Source of the DNA: Prevotella sp.
GTDB taxonomy: Bacteria; Bacteroidota; Bacteroidia; Bacteroidales; Bacteroidaceae
Reading direction: 5' to 3'
Assembly (NCBI GenBank): GCA_017443345.1
Contig: JAFSNR010000001.1
Span: 1-37,527, forward strand
DNA: 37,527 bases
Notes under the pieces: generated by a model
The model's input: only the letters and a program-made list of their open reading frames with translations
What the model was told of the DNA's origin: nothing
Databases searched by the model: none
Position numbers and translations under genes: made by a program
In this document: piece after piece, positions 15,629 through 24,672 of the stretch
Layout of the letters: every line of letters starts with the position of its first letter
How positions within the stretch are numbered: position 1 is the first letter of the stretch

Positions 15629-16957
15629 TTATTTCAACGTCTTCAGTAAGAACTGTGTGACAAGGTCTGTCGAACGATATATGTTCTGGGAGAATCCGTG
15701 ATCGAAGTACTCCTGCATGACATACTCGCTCTTAGGCCATATCTGATGATAACGTTCACCATAGGTGTAAGGCACTACGCGGTCGGCATTACCATGAACG
15801 ATAATGGCGGGTCCTTGATACTTGGCAGCAGTCTCATAAATGGGCAGGTTGAAGGCAGTCTTGATATAATTACCGCCCAACTTCATACCACCCCAAAGCT
15901 CGATAAACTCTCCTGGATCAAAGGGATCATACATCTTGCCCATAGTATTACCTTTGATGGCATCGTCTCGCAATACAGCAGCAGGTGCCATCAGTGCCAC
16001 AGCCTTAAAGGCTGGCTCGCCTAATTCTGCGCTCAATTCTCCTGCCGTCATCGAAGCCACAACACCACCTTGAGAATGACCAACGATAGCCAAGTCACTG
16101 ACGTAGCGCAAGTCGCGTACATATTCTGCGACCTTCTTCGCATCCTCAATCTCATTGGGCACTGTCATATCCTTAAACTCACCCTCACTCTGACCATGTC
16201 CATTGAAGTCGAAGCGGATGCTGGCAATACCATGCGCTTGGAGCGAATCACAGATCAGTTCAAAAAGAGGACCATCTTTCGTTCCACCAAAACCATGGCA
16301 GAAAATCACCATAGGGCATTTTTCACCTTCTTTCAACTCAGGCTTCTGGATGAGTGCAGAGAGCTTGCCGTGATCACCATCGATGCTGACGCTCTCACCC
16401 TTCTTTGCCGGTACGTAGGCGCCCGTCGTCAACTCTTTCAGATATTTGTCCACCTTATAAGTCAGAACAGTTGAGAGCTTCACCTGACCATCAGGACCAA
16501 TAACCACCATCGAAGGGATCCATTTCACCCCGTAGGCTTTAGCGATGTCGGTCTCCTTGAATTTCTTCAACTCACTAACCTGCGGATAGTCGATCTCATA
16601 CTTTTCGATGGCTTTCTTCCATGCTTCAACATCAGTATCCATCGAAACACCCAAAAACTCCACACCATGTTTCTTATACGCACGATACATACGCACTACC
16701 TCTGGTGCATCCTTACGACAGTCAGGACACCACGACGCCCAGAAGTCGAGCACCACGGTCTTGCCCTTAGCCCACTTCGCAAACTGAAACTTCTTACCGT
16801 CAGGCGTCTGCATCTTGAAATCAGGAGCTGCCGTACCTGGTTGGATCAATTCTGTTGCATACTTGCTATCCATGTCCTTCTGAGGACCGAACTGCGCTTT
16901 CACCTCTACCGTTGCTCCTACCAGGAGCAGAGCGGTCAAAAATGTTGATAATCTCAT
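15629..16957 (-). CDS. Exported TlpA-like thioredoxin fused to an alpha/beta hydrolase
   Basis: A 442-residue two-domain protein. A signal peptide covers about 1-21. A TlpA/ResA-like thioredoxin domain (about 38-178) carries the CPDC redox pair C77/C80 in ASWCPDC and the cis-proline P148. The second domain (about 185-442) is a serine hydrolase with nucleophile S295 in GHSQGG, D392 in HGNADRVVP and H420 in FDHGF, plus the oxyanion HGFGG. Both active sites look intact. The ATG at 16957 is chosen because the upstream ATG (16981) lies inside the -7 box. The role is unknown; a periplasmic esterase or peptidase with redox activity is an inference. Confidence 0.9.
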   Translation of the reverse strand: MRLSTFLTALLLVGATVEVKAQFGPQKDMDSKYATELIQPGTAAPDFKMQTPDGKKFQFAKWAKGKTVVLDFWASWCPDCRKDAPEVVRMYRAYKKHGVEFLGVSMDTDVEAWKKAIEKYEIDYPQVSELKKFKETDIAKAYGVKWIPSMVVIGPDGQVKLSTVLTYKVDKYLKELTTGAYVPAKKGESVSIDGDHGKLSALIQKPELKEGEKCPMVIFCHGFGGTKDGPLFELICDSLQAHGIASIRFDFNGHGQSEGEFKDMTVPNEIEDAKKVAEYVRDLRYVSDLAIVGHSQGGVVASMTAGELSAELGEPAFKAVALMAPAAVLRDDAIKGNTMGKMYDPFDPGEFIELWGGMKLGGNYIKTAFNLPIYETAAKYQGPAIIVHGNADRVVPYTYGERYHQIWPKSEYVMQEYFDHGFSQNIYRSTDLVTQFLLKTLK

Positions 16958-16978
16958 ATTAACTAGAAATAATTTCTG

Positions 16979-16986
16979 CAAAAGTA
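16979..16986 (-). promoter_or_regulatory. -7 element of the thioredoxin-hydrolase gene
   Basis: TACTTTTG on the minus strand, 21 nt before the ATG, in the 105-bp divergent region. The -33 is not clear. Confidence 0.5.
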
Positions 16987-17030
16987 CAAAATAATTGTGA
17001 ATTATGAATGTTAGATTGCAAAGATTTTAT

Positions 17031-17038
17031 TATCTTTG
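17031..17038 (+). promoter_or_regulatory. -7 element of the HerA/DUF853 gene
   Basis: TATCTTTG followed by CA, 24 nt before the ATG. The -33 is not clear. Confidence 0.5.
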
Positions 17039-17062
17039 CAAAAAATTTAAACTATAAATCTT

Positions 17063-18646
17063 ATGTACGACAAAGAAAGAGGGCTTTACATCGCCCATTG
17101 CGCTAATGGCGCACTCAGCATTACAGGTAAGATGGCAAACCGACATGGCCTCATAGCCGGTGCCACAGGTACAGGTAAGACCGTCACTCTGCAGGTGATG
17201 GCCGAGACATTCTGCCAAGCAGGCGTACCCTGTTTTATGGCAGATATGAAGGGAGACCTCTCTGGTATTTCTCAAGTTGGTAAAATGAGTGGCTTCATAG
17301 AGAAGCGCATGCCTGAGTTTGGCATCGAGAGCCCTGAGTTCCAAAGCTGTCCTGTACGTTTCTTCGATGTGTTTGGAGAACAAGGCCACCCCATGCGTGC
17401 TACTATTTCACAGATGGGACCGATGTTGCTCTCACGACTATTACAGTTAAACGAGACACAAGACGGTGTGCTGAACATCGTTTTCCGCATTGCCGACGAA
17501 CGCGGACTGCTGTTGCTCGATCTGAAAGATCTGCGAGCCATGCTCGACTGGGTATCCAAGAACGCCAAAGAATACACAACGAAATACGGCAATATTTCCA
17601 CTGCTACCGTGGGAGCCATCCAACGCGCCCTTTTACAGTTGGAGAATCAGGGAGCCGGCCAATTCTTCGGTGAGCCTTCTTTCGACATCTATGACCTTCT
17701 GCAGACAGAAGGTGGCAAAGGTGTCATGAACGTTTTGGCAGCCGATAAGTTGATGATGCAGCCAAAACTTTATTCGACATTCCTGCTGTGGTTGCTCTCT
17801 GAGCTCTACTCCACACTGCCCGAGGTAGGCGACCTACCATTACCAAAACTCGTATTCTTCTTCGACGAGGCACATATGCTCTTTGACGGGACTTCGAAAG
17901 CACTGTTAGACAAGATTGAACAGGTCATCCGTCTTATCCGTTCGAAGGGTGTTGGTATCTACTTCATCACACAGAGTCCTACGGACATTCCAGAGAACAT
18001 CCTCGGTCAGCTCGGCAATCGCGTGCAGCACGCTTTGAGGGCCTACACTCCAAAGGACCAAAAGGCCGTGAAGACAGCAGCAGACACCTTCCGAGCTAAT
18101 CCGGCATTCAAGACCGATGAGGCTATCATGAACCTGGAAACAGGTGAAGCCCTCGTAAGCCTCCTCGACGAGAAAGGTGCTCCTAACATCGTAGAACGCG
18201 CCAAGATACTGTTCCCATTGTCTCAGATCGGAGCCGTAACAGAAGGCCAGCGGCTTGACATCATCAAACAGAGCCGTATCTATGGCAAGTACGATACCCC
18301 CATTGATCGTGAAAGTGCCTTTGAAATCCTGATGGCTGATGCTGAGCGGCAACTTGCTGAAAGAGAACAGCAAGAAGCAGAGATAGACATTCCAAAGCCA
18401 GAGGAGGGTAAGGCAGAAAAGAAAAAGCCAGGAATGATGAGTAAGGTTTGGAAAGCTGTTCTCACAGCCGTTACCTCAACACTCGCCACAATCCTAGGTA
18501 CCTATGTCAGCGACAAAGTAACAGGCAAGAAGACAAAGTCAAGGACTTCGGCCACAGGCCGTGTAGTGAAGAATGCCACTAGCGCCGCCACCCGTTCCAT
18601 CACCAAGGAACTGACACGCGACATCCTTGGCAATCTAGTAAAATAA
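17063..18646 (+). CDS. HerA-like ATPase, DUF853 (YjgR) family
   Basis: A 527-residue P-loop ATPase of the HerA/FtsK superfamily. Walker A is GATGTGKT at 33-40, Walker B is LVFFFDEAH at 263-271, and a sensor-like FITQSP follows. The DUF853 hallmarks DMKGDLSG and [17 protein letters not shown] are present. The C-terminal 60 residues are basic and low in complexity, suggesting a nucleic-acid or membrane contact. Its role in the cell is not established; HerA relatives pump or process DNA. It stands alone in its orientation and ends at a strong palindrome, overlapping the convergent gene by 12 bp. Confidence 0.92.
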   Translation: MYDKERGLYIAHCANGALSITGKMANRHGLIAGATGTGKTVTLQVMAETFCQAGVPCFMADMKGDLSGISQVGKMSGFIEKRMPEFGIESPEFQSCPVRFFDVFGEQGHPMRATISQMGPMLLSRLLQLNETQDGVLNIVFRIADERGLLLLDLKDLRAMLDWVSKNAKEYTTKYGNISTATVGAIQRALLQLENQGAGQFFGEPSFDIYDLLQTEGGKGVMNVLAADKLMMQPKLYSTFLLWLLSELYSTLPEVGDLPLPKLVFFFDEAHMLFDGTSKALLDKIEQVIRLIRSKGVGIYFITQSPTDIPENILGQLGNRVQHALRAYTPKDQKAVKTAADTFRANPAFKTDEAIMNLETGEALVSLLDEKGAPNIVERAKILFPLSQIGAVTEGQRLDIIKQSRIYGKYDTPIDRESAFEILMADAERQLAEREQQEAEIDIPKPEEGKAEKKKPGMMSKVWKAVLTAVTSTLATILGTYVSDKVTGKKTKSRTSATGRVVKNATSAATRSITKELTRDILGNLVK

Positions 18647-19201
18647 GTCTGTACATATCGTATAAATATACCGCTGTCGATCGACAGTGGTATATTTATA
18701 TTTTTGGAGATCAATAACCATCTTCATATCGTTGCTGATTCCTGTGCCAATCAGTTTCATTGTAGCCTCCTTCATTGTCCACAAGCGAATAAAAGCAGCA
18801 GCAGGATTCTCAGCCGATTCAATCTGGCATATTTCCTCTTTATTCATCGTATAGTTAACCAGCGACTCCTTGTATTCACGAATACTCTCCACATCGACGC
18901 CAACAGGTCGATCGCTTAAAACACAGATAGCAGCCTCCTTGCAATGACTCAGATTAAAACAGATCTCAGGATGTCCCACGATGACAGGTTTACCATGCTC
19001 ATTATAATCAAAAACAGGATTTTCAACAATTCCATACTCGTCCTTCAGTCCTTGTCTCAATAGCTGGTAAGCAAGCACACAGAGCCGCTGTCCCTGTTCA
19101 TGTTTGAACTTCAGGGTCTGCTCCCGTCGCTGCTCCGAGATCTCCTTCAGAGCCGCCTCGAGGTCAAAGTTCCAGATATCCTCAGACACCAAAGTAGTCA
19201 T
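18635..19201 (-). CDS. 4'-phosphopantetheinyl transferase superfamily protein
   Basis: A 188-residue enzyme of the Sfp/AcpT type that attaches the phosphopantetheine arm of CoA to carrier proteins. Motifs: [11 protein letters not shown] (83-93), VGVDVE with Mg-binding D103 and E105, and WTMKEATMK at 141-149. It follows rmuC by 29 nt on the same strand. Residues about 168-181 are encoded by the terminator palindrome at 18661-18700, and the stop lies within the last codons of the convergent HerA gene. This tail is thus probably dispensable. Confidence 0.9.
   Translation of the reverse strand: MTTLVSEDIWNFDLEAALKEISEQRREQTLKFKHEQGQRLCVLAYQLLRQGLKDEYGIVENPVFDYNEHGKPVIVGHPEICFNLSHCKEAAICVLSDRPVGVDVESIREYKESLVNYTMNKEEICQIESAENPAAAFIRLWTMKEATMKLIGTGISNDMKMVIDLQKYKYTTVDRQRYIYTICTDLFY
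18661..18700. terminator. 40-bp palindrome, terminator of the HerA gene
   Basis: The two 20-nt halves are complementary except for one mismatched pair, with CTGTCGATCGACAG at the centre. TTTTT follows on the plus strand, 14 nt after the HerA stop. On the minus strand it lies inside the phosphopantetheinyl transferase reading frame. Confidence 0.88.
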
Positions 19202-19230
19202 CTCTATACTCTAAACTATCAACTAAAATA

Positions 19231-20556
19231 CTATTCCAGCCCTACCTCTGGCATTGGAATCTTTCGGTTTGCATTCTCCTTCGCACCCAAGTCGATGAGT
19301 TCACGGCCTTTCTGTACGACACTCTGACGCCCAGTGACAAGTTTGTTGTTCGTATTGTCATAGGCTTTCTGAACAGCTTCAATTTTCGTACCCAGATCAT
19401 TGTAACGCTGCACGAAATCACCTAAGCGATCCAAGAGTTGTTCTGCCAGTCCGAAGACTTTCTCCTGATTCTCTGCCTGCTGGTTCTGTACCCAGGCAAT
19501 ATGAATCATATGAAGGATACCCAACAGGTTCTGTTCTCCCGTAACAAAAACCTTCTTCTCAAACGCCTCACGCCAGAGCGTGGGATCGTTAGCGAGCGCC
19601 AACTGGAGTGACGATTCGAACGGGACGAACATAATCACGAAGTCCACTGTCTCACGCCCGTTCTTAATATACTTTGAATAGTCCTTGCGCGCCAACTCAT
19701 TCACATGACTGCGAACGCTCTTGATATGCTCCTGCAGATAACGCTCTTTCTCTTCTGTTGTTTCAGCATTCACATATTTCTCATAGGCCACAAGCGACAC
19801 CTTCGAGTCGATGATGGCATCCTGTCCCTGAGGATAGTGAAGAATCACGTCGGGCTGCATCTCCTTACCTGTCTCGTCGTGCTTGAGCGGCCGTCCCATA
19901 TCATCACGCAGACGAGTTTGCACCTCATAGTGTGTACCCTCCGTCAGGCCTTGACTTGCCAACAGATCCCCCAAGATAATCTCACCCATATTACCACTCA
20001 CCTTATTATCACGCCTAAGAACGTTCGTCAGACCCTCTGCCTTCTCACCTAGTAACTGAGTCTGTCGCATCATCTGCAACATTTGTTCACGGAATGAAGC
20101 AGAATGGGCTGCGCTCTCCTTCTGATTCTCGTTGATAGCCTTCTGCATGTTGGAGATAGCCTCTTTCAGAGGCTGGGTGATACCAGTCATGGTTTCTGTA
20201 TTCGAATCCTTCAGTTTAGAGGCACTCCGTTCGAGCACCTGTTGTGCCATGTTCATAAACTGGGCATCCCGTTTCTGCTGTTCTTCTTGTCGCTCGCCAC
20301 GTATCTCATCAATTTGCTGCCGAACTAGTTCAAGTTCCCGCCCCTGACTTTCTGCACGTGCATGTAGTTGTTTATTCTCTGCTTCCAAGTGGTTAACCCT
20401 ACTAGCGGCTGCACTCAGCTGCTCACTTTTCATCGAAAGTGCAATATCCTTCTTGCCACCCTCTATACGGAGCACATCCATACGGCGATCCATCAGGAAG
20501 TAAAGCACTGCTGCGCCCACTGCCACACCTATTATAATATATAAGACAATCATCAT
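19231..20556 (-). CDS. rmuC: DNA recombination protein RmuC
   Basis: A 441-residue protein of the RmuC family, linked to limiting DNA inversions and rearrangement and containing a nuclease-like core. It has an N-terminal membrane anchor (about 2-21), a long coiled coil (about 25-150) and the conserved RmuC domain. Family motifs include GNMGEIILGDLLASQGL, QPDVILHYPQGQDAIIDSKV and FVPFESSLQLAL. Length is normal. It shares an operon with the downstream phosphopantetheinyl transferase. Confidence 0.95.
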   Translation of the reverse strand: MMIVLYIIIGVAVGAAVLYFLMDRRMDVLRIEGGKKDIALSMKSEQLSAAASRVNHLEAENKQLHARAESQGRELELVRQQIDEIRGERQEEQQKRDAQFMNMAQQVLERSASKLKDSNTETMTGITQPLKEAISNMQKAINENQKESAAHSASFREQMLQMMRQTQLLGEKAEGLTNVLRRDNKVSGNMGEIILGDLLASQGLTEGTHYEVQTRLRDDMGRPLKHDETGKEMQPDVILHYPQGQDAIIDSKVSLVAYEKYVNAETTEEKERYLQEHIKSVRSHVNELARKDYSKYIKNGRETVDFVIMFVPFESSLQLALANDPTLWREAFEKKVFVTGEQNLLGILHMIHIAWVQNQQAENQEKVFGLAEQLLDRLGDFVQRYNDLGTKIEAVQKAYDNTNNKLVTGRQSVVQKGRELIDLGAKENANRKIPMPEVGLE

Positions 20557-20573
20557 ATTTGTTAATTTTGTTG

Positions 20574-20581
20574 CAAAATTA
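20574..20581 (-). promoter_or_regulatory. -7 element of rmuC
   Basis: TAATTTTG followed by CAAC on the minus strand, 17 nt before the rmuC ATG. The -33 is not clear. Confidence 0.45.
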
Positions 20582-20624
20582 AAAAAAAACTATGATAATC
20601 TGCTTATTCTTTGCTATTTTTTTT

Positions 20625-20632
20625 GTATATTT
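20625..20632 (+). promoter_or_regulatory. -7 element of the DUF4332 gene
   Basis: TATATTTG followed by CC, 44 nt before the ATG. The upstream side is T-rich with no clear TTTG at the right spacing. Confidence 0.5.
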
Positions 20633-20676
20633 GCCCCAAGAATTAGATTCACCATTAACTTCAAACTTTTTTAATT

Positions 20677-21084
20677 ATGGATTACAAAATTATCGACATC
20701 GAAGGTGTAGGTGACGTTTATGCAGAGAAACTCGTTGCCGCAGGTATTAACAAGGTAAGCGAACTGCTCGAGAAGTGTGCTGCCCCCAAAGGACGTAAAG
20801 AGTTAGCTGACGCCACAGGCATCAGCGAGAAACTGATTCTGCGTTGGACGAATCATGCTGACCTCTTCCGTATTAATGGTGTAGGCCCCCAGTTCTCTGA
20901 ACTGTTGGAGAAGGCTGGCGTCGACACCGTTAAGGAGTTCCGTCATCGTGTAGCTGAGAATCTACAGCCAAAGCTCGAAGAGATCAACGCAGAACTCCAT
21001 ATCTGCGGCCGCGTACCCTCTGTTGGTGAGGTACAGAAGATGATCGACCAAGCCAAGGAGCTGGAGCCAAAGATGACTTACTAA
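20677..21084 (+). CDS. DUF4332 family helix-hairpin-helix protein
   Basis: A 135-residue cytoplasmic protein made of repeated helix-hairpin-helix-like units. IEGVGDVYAEKLVAAGI (8-24) and INGVGPQFSELLEKAGV (residues 66-82) share the pattern I-GVG-AEKL-AGI. Such units bind DNA non-specifically in other proteins; the role of DUF4332 proteins is not established. It has its own promoter and is followed by a strong terminator, so it is a single-gene unit. Confidence 0.88.
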   Translation: MDYKIIDIEGVGDVYAEKLVAAGINKVSELLEKCAAPKGRKELADATGISEKLILRWTNHADLFRINGVGPQFSELLEKAGVDTVKEFRHRVAENLQPKLEEINAELHICGRVPSVGEVQKMIDQAKELEPKMTY

Positions 21085-21090
21085 CACAGC

Positions 21091-21121
21091 AATAGCCCTG
21101 ACAACTGCCAGGGCTATTTTT
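21091..21121 (+). terminator. Intrinsic terminator after the DUF4332 gene, touching the next start codon
   Basis: AATAGCCCTG (21091-21100) pairs with CAGGGCTATT (21109-21118), with an 8-nt loop and a short T run. It ends 4 nt before the ATG at 21126, in the position of that gene's ribosome binding site. Confidence 0.85.
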
Positions 21122-21125
21122 AGAA

Positions 21126-23096
21126 ATGAGCAAGAGATTCCACTCCTTCCATCATCGGCTCACGCGGCGCATCGTGATTGCTTTGGCATTGACACTCATT
21201 ATCATCAATGCCAGCATCTACTATCTGAGTGACTATGCCATGACCAATATGCTCGAAAACACCTTCCGCAATTTGCTCGAGGTCGAAAGTCAGTCGTTGC
21301 GGACGTTGCTCACAACTGTCGAGTCGTCATCCAGAAACAGCATCGATGATGTGGAATACTGGATTGACAACCCCGATGAAATCTTGAATGTCTTGGCCGA
21401 CGAATTGCAGATGAATCCCAATATCAAGGCATTCGCCGTAGCCTTTGAGCCCAATTATTTCCAAGAGAAAGGCCGATGATTCGAACCTTACGCTACATGG
21501 CGCGACGGCAAGATCGAGAAGACGCAGATAGGTTCAGCCAGCCACGACTATTTTAATACCGAGTGGTATCAAAATGGCATCAGAGCTAAGAAAGACTATT
21601 GGTCTGAGCCCTACCTCGACAAAGATGGTGCCCAGGAGATGATTTGCACCTATGCACAACCTTTCTTCGATAAACAAGGACGAAGGATAGGCGTCTTCGG
21701 AGTCGACGTGTCGCTCGACTGGTTGCATATGAAACTGAGGCAACTAGATGATAGAATCAACAAGGAACACATTAGACTGGACATAGAACAATCGCTTAAG
21801 GGCGGTGGATCTTACTGCTTTATCATTGGCCATAGCGGCACCTATATCTCCCATCCAGAAAAAAGACGTATCCTCGCAAGAAATTTATTCGATGAAGTCA
21901 AGCTGACATCCGATCCTCGCGACGACTATCTAGCAGAAGAGATAGCAGCTAGAAGCGTGGGATTTATGGAGGTCATAATCAACAACGAGACCGCATACGT
22001 ATTCCATACTCCCGTGAAGCACACGGGATGGACCATGGGATTCGTCGTGCCAAAGCGGATCATGAAGGCCCACACCTTTTTCTTCAACATAGTGATACTG
22101 ATTGTCATGACTCTAAGCCTATTCATCGTCTACTGGATCAGCCGCGTCACTATCCATCATGCCACGCGCCCCCTTCAATCCTTGGCAATGAGTGCCGACG
22201 AAGTGGCCAAAGGCAATTTCAACGTTCCCCTCCCCGATCTTCCCCACAACGACGAGATACGACAACTGCGCGACTCTTTCGACAATATGCAGCATTCGCT
22301 GGCATCATACATCGAACAGGAGAAGACTACCAGTGCCGAAAAGGCTGCGATGGAGAGCGAACTCAGTATTGCCAACAAGATCCAGATGTCAATGCTACCC
22401 CCCAATACCCTTTTGCGCGGCGATATCAGTATCTATGGCACTCTGACACCAGCCAAGGCCGTTGGCGGCGATCTCTTCGACTTCTTTATTCGTGACAGCA
22501 AGTTGTTCTTCTGCATCGGCGATGTGCTGGGTAAGAGCATCTCGGCCGCCATGCTGATGACTGTCACCCGTTGCCTCTTCCGCGCCTATTCGGCCAATGA
22601 AGACAAACCAGAAGTGATCATCACACGCATCAATAAGATGATGTGTGAAAGCAAGGATTCCGAACTGTTCGTCACACTCTTTGTCGGTGTATTCGACTTG
22701 CTCTCTGACCATCTGTCCTATTGTTCCGCTGGCCACGAACCTCCCATGCTTATAGGTCGTGATGCTGTCGAACTACCATTTGTTCCTGTCTTCCCAGTAG
22801 GTTCTTTTCCCAACTCCAACTATCAGGCTCTCGAAACAGTCATGGCTCCGGGTGACATCCTCTTTCTCTTTACCGACGGACTCAACGAGGCGATGAATGA
22901 AGACTGGGAAATGTTTAAGCGTGAAAGAATCCTCACCGTGGTACAACAAGCCATTGCTGAAGGGAATTTGTCGCCTCTATCGCTCATCCTTCGTATGAAA
23001 GAGGCCGTAGATAGTTTCGTTGGTGAGGCTGAACAAAGTGATGACCTGACGATGCTCGCTATCCAGCGACTGGCCCCTGAGAGAACCGTTACATAA
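21126..23096 (+). pseudogene. Membrane sensor SpoIIE-type PP2C phosphatase interrupted by an in-frame TGA
   Basis: One reading frame of 657 codons is broken by TGA at 21477-21479 (codon 118). The frame continues unbroken on both sides: ...NYFQEKGR, stop, FEPYATWRDGK... Before the stop lie a cytoplasmic tail, a first membrane segment (about 17-34) and the start of an extracytoplasmic Cache-like sensor. After it come the rest of the sensor (FGVDVSLDW), a second segment (about 316-338), a HAMP domain, a coiled coil and a SpoIIE phosphatase with metal-binding GGDLFD (about 448-453). Relatives would dephosphorylate an anti-sigma antagonist. A TGG (Trp) to TGA change is the simplest cause. An internal ATG at 21639 could yield a 485-residue product lacking the first membrane segment. 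Confidence 0.85.
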
Positions 23097-24512
23097 TCAA
23101 TATCTTTGGGTCTTGGGCCAGTTCACGAGAAAAAGCTTTTCCGTGGCACGAGTAAAGGCGGTGTAGAGCCAGTGGACATAATCGGGCGTGAGCATGTCAT
23201 CAGTCATGTAACCTTGATCAAGATAGACATGAGACCACTGACCACCCTGTGCCTTATGACAGGTGACTGCATAGGCGAATTTAACCTGAAGGGCATTGAA
23301 GTAACGGTCGCGCTTCAGGTTCTTGATACGGTCTGCCTTAATGGAGATATCAGCATAATCTTCCAGCACAGCATTGTAGAGTTGCTCCTGTTGGTCAGGG
23401 GTCAGAGCGGGGGCTTCTGACGTAAGGGTGTCGAGAATGACAATGGCTGTCAGCTCATAATCATCGTAATCGGGGAAGAGCATCGTCACTTCTGCAAAAC
23501 GGAAACCATAAAGTTCATGGACATTTCTGCAACGCTGTACGACAGCGATGTCGCCATTGGCGATAAAAGGAATTTCCTTCGAGCCCTCTGTCCAGAAATA
23601 GTTATTCTTCACAATCATCAGTTGGTCACCTCGACATAATTCGTCTTCACGGTCGAGAACCATGTTGCGGATGCCTTGATTATAGATATTCGCCCGTTTA
23701 TTGCTGCGAGTGATGACAATTGTATCATCAAGGCCTACCCTACTATAACTATCAGCCAGCGACTCTACCAACTCACCCCCAGGCATTTCCTGAATATCGG
23801 CAAAACCCTGAAATCTGATACGGGGCAATGCCGTCATCTCCTCATGGGTGATCATCTGACGGATTATAGTCGCATTCCAAAGGATGCCAGAGGTTTCGCT
23901 CTGACGCAATACCTGATTCAAGTCACACTCGTAGACCTTTACACCATAGCCACGGAGCACCCCAGCCATCAAAGCGGGACTCTCCTCCTCGCCAACCGGA
24001 GGCAATTGAGCCTTATCGCCCACCAACATCATACGACAATTCTGACCGTTATATACAAACTGCATCAAGTCGTCGAGCAGACACCCGCTTCCAAAAGTCG
24101 ATTCGCCATAACCTTGGTTCGCTATCATCGATGCCTCATCAATAACAAATAAGGTATCGCGATTCAGGTTGTCGTTCAGATTAAAGCTCGACAAATCGCC
24201 TGCTGATTTCTGCCGATAGATACGACGATGAATAGTATAGGCTGCATGCCCCGCATTCAGTGAGAACACCTTGGCGGCACGACCAGTGGGAGCCAGCAGA
24301 ATCATTTTCTGCTTTAAGACCGTCATGGCCTTGACAATAGCGCCTGCCAAAGTGGTTTTACCCGTACCTGCCGAACCACGCAGAATCATCACCACCTGAT
24401 CGTCACGGTCCATCATGAACGCTGCGAATACGTCGAGGGCGTGATGCTGCTCCGGCGTAGGCGTAAAGCCAAACGTTTGGAGAATACGGTATTTCAGTTC
24501 GTCTTGAATCAT
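23097..24512 (-). CDS. RecD-like ATP-dependent DNA helicase
   Basis: A 471-residue superfamily 1B helicase. Walker A is GSAGTGKTT at 46-54, motif Ia is LAPTGRAAKV, Walker B is VIDEAS at 123-128, motif III is LVGDKAQLPPVG, and the C-terminal UvrD_C_2-type part has VTCHKAQGGQW and YTAFTRATEKLFLVNW. It is shorter than RecD2 because it lacks the long N-terminal region; this compact form is common in Bacteroidetes. The start at 24512 (MIQDELKYRIL) is chosen because the longer in-frame ATG (24608) is upstream of the promoter. The predicted transcript start is only a few bases before this ATG. Confidence 0.9.
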   Translation of the reverse strand: MIQDELKYRILQTFGFTPTPEQHHALDVFAAFMMDRDDQVVMILRGSAGTGKTTLAGAIVKAMTVLKQKMILLAPTGRAAKVFSLNAGHAAYTIHRRIYRQKSAGDLSSFNLNDNLNRDTLFVIDEASMIANQGYGESTFGSGCLLDDLMQFVYNGQNCRMMLVGDKAQLPPVGEEESPALMAGVLRGYGVKVYECDLNQVLRQSETSGILWNATIIRQMITHEEMTALPRIRFQGFADIQEMPGGELVESLADSYSRVGLDDTIVITRSNKRANIYNQGIRNMVLDREDELCRGDQLMIVKNNYFWTEGSKEIPFIANGDIAVVQRCRNVHELYGFRFAEVTMLFPDYDDYELTAIVILDTLTSEAPALTPDQQEQLYNAVLEDYADISIKADRIKNLKRDRYFNALQVKFAYAVTCHKAQGGQWSHVYLDQGYMTDDMLTPDYVHWLYTAFTRATEKLFLVNWPKTQRY

Positions 24513-24520
24513 TTCGGCTA

Positions 24521-24551
24521 CAAATTTACAAATTATTTTGTAATTCGCAAA
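24521..24551 (-). promoter_or_regulatory. Promoter of the RecD-like helicase gene
   Basis: Perfect on the minus strand: TTTG (24548-24551), 19-nt spacer, TAAATTTG (24521-24528). It overlaps the opposing promoter at 24537-24567. Confidence 0.7.
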
Positions 24552-24567
24552 ATAATTCGTACCTTTG
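24537..24567 (+). promoter_or_regulatory. Promoter of the small ORF - DUF3822 - rsmD operon
   Basis: TTTG (24537-24540), 19-nt spacer, TACCTTTG (24560-24567). The predicted start is near 24573, about 4 nt before the small ORF and about 92 nt before the DUF3822 ATG. Confidence 0.75.
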
Positions 24568-24576
24568 TCGCCAGTT

Positions 24577-24672
24577 ATGCAAATCAACGACAAACAGATC
24601 AATCTCATTCTGGCCTTGGTTGCCGCCGGACTCTTGGCAATCTGTGTCGCAAGTGTATGGAGTAATGGATAG
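24577..24672 (+). CDS. Small ORF of 31 residues, predicted single-pass membrane peptide
   Basis: ATG at 24577 to TAG at 24672. The peptide starts MQINDKQINL, then has a hydrophobic stretch ILALVAAGLLAICVASVW, and ends SNG. It sits directly after a strong promoter, and its last 8 bases overlap the DUF3822 start at 24665, a layout that suggests translational coupling. Function unknown. It could be a real membrane microprotein or a leader peptide controlling DUF3822-rsmD. The very short predicted leader makes initiation uncertain. Confidence 0.55.
   Translation: MQINDKQINLILALVAAGLLAICVASVWSNG

Noticed and set aside
21126-23096. TGA read as tryptophan or selenocysteine throughout the genome
   Set aside because: TGA ends other genes here normally (tolC, DJ-1, ispD), and no selenocysteine-type hairpin is obvious after 21479.
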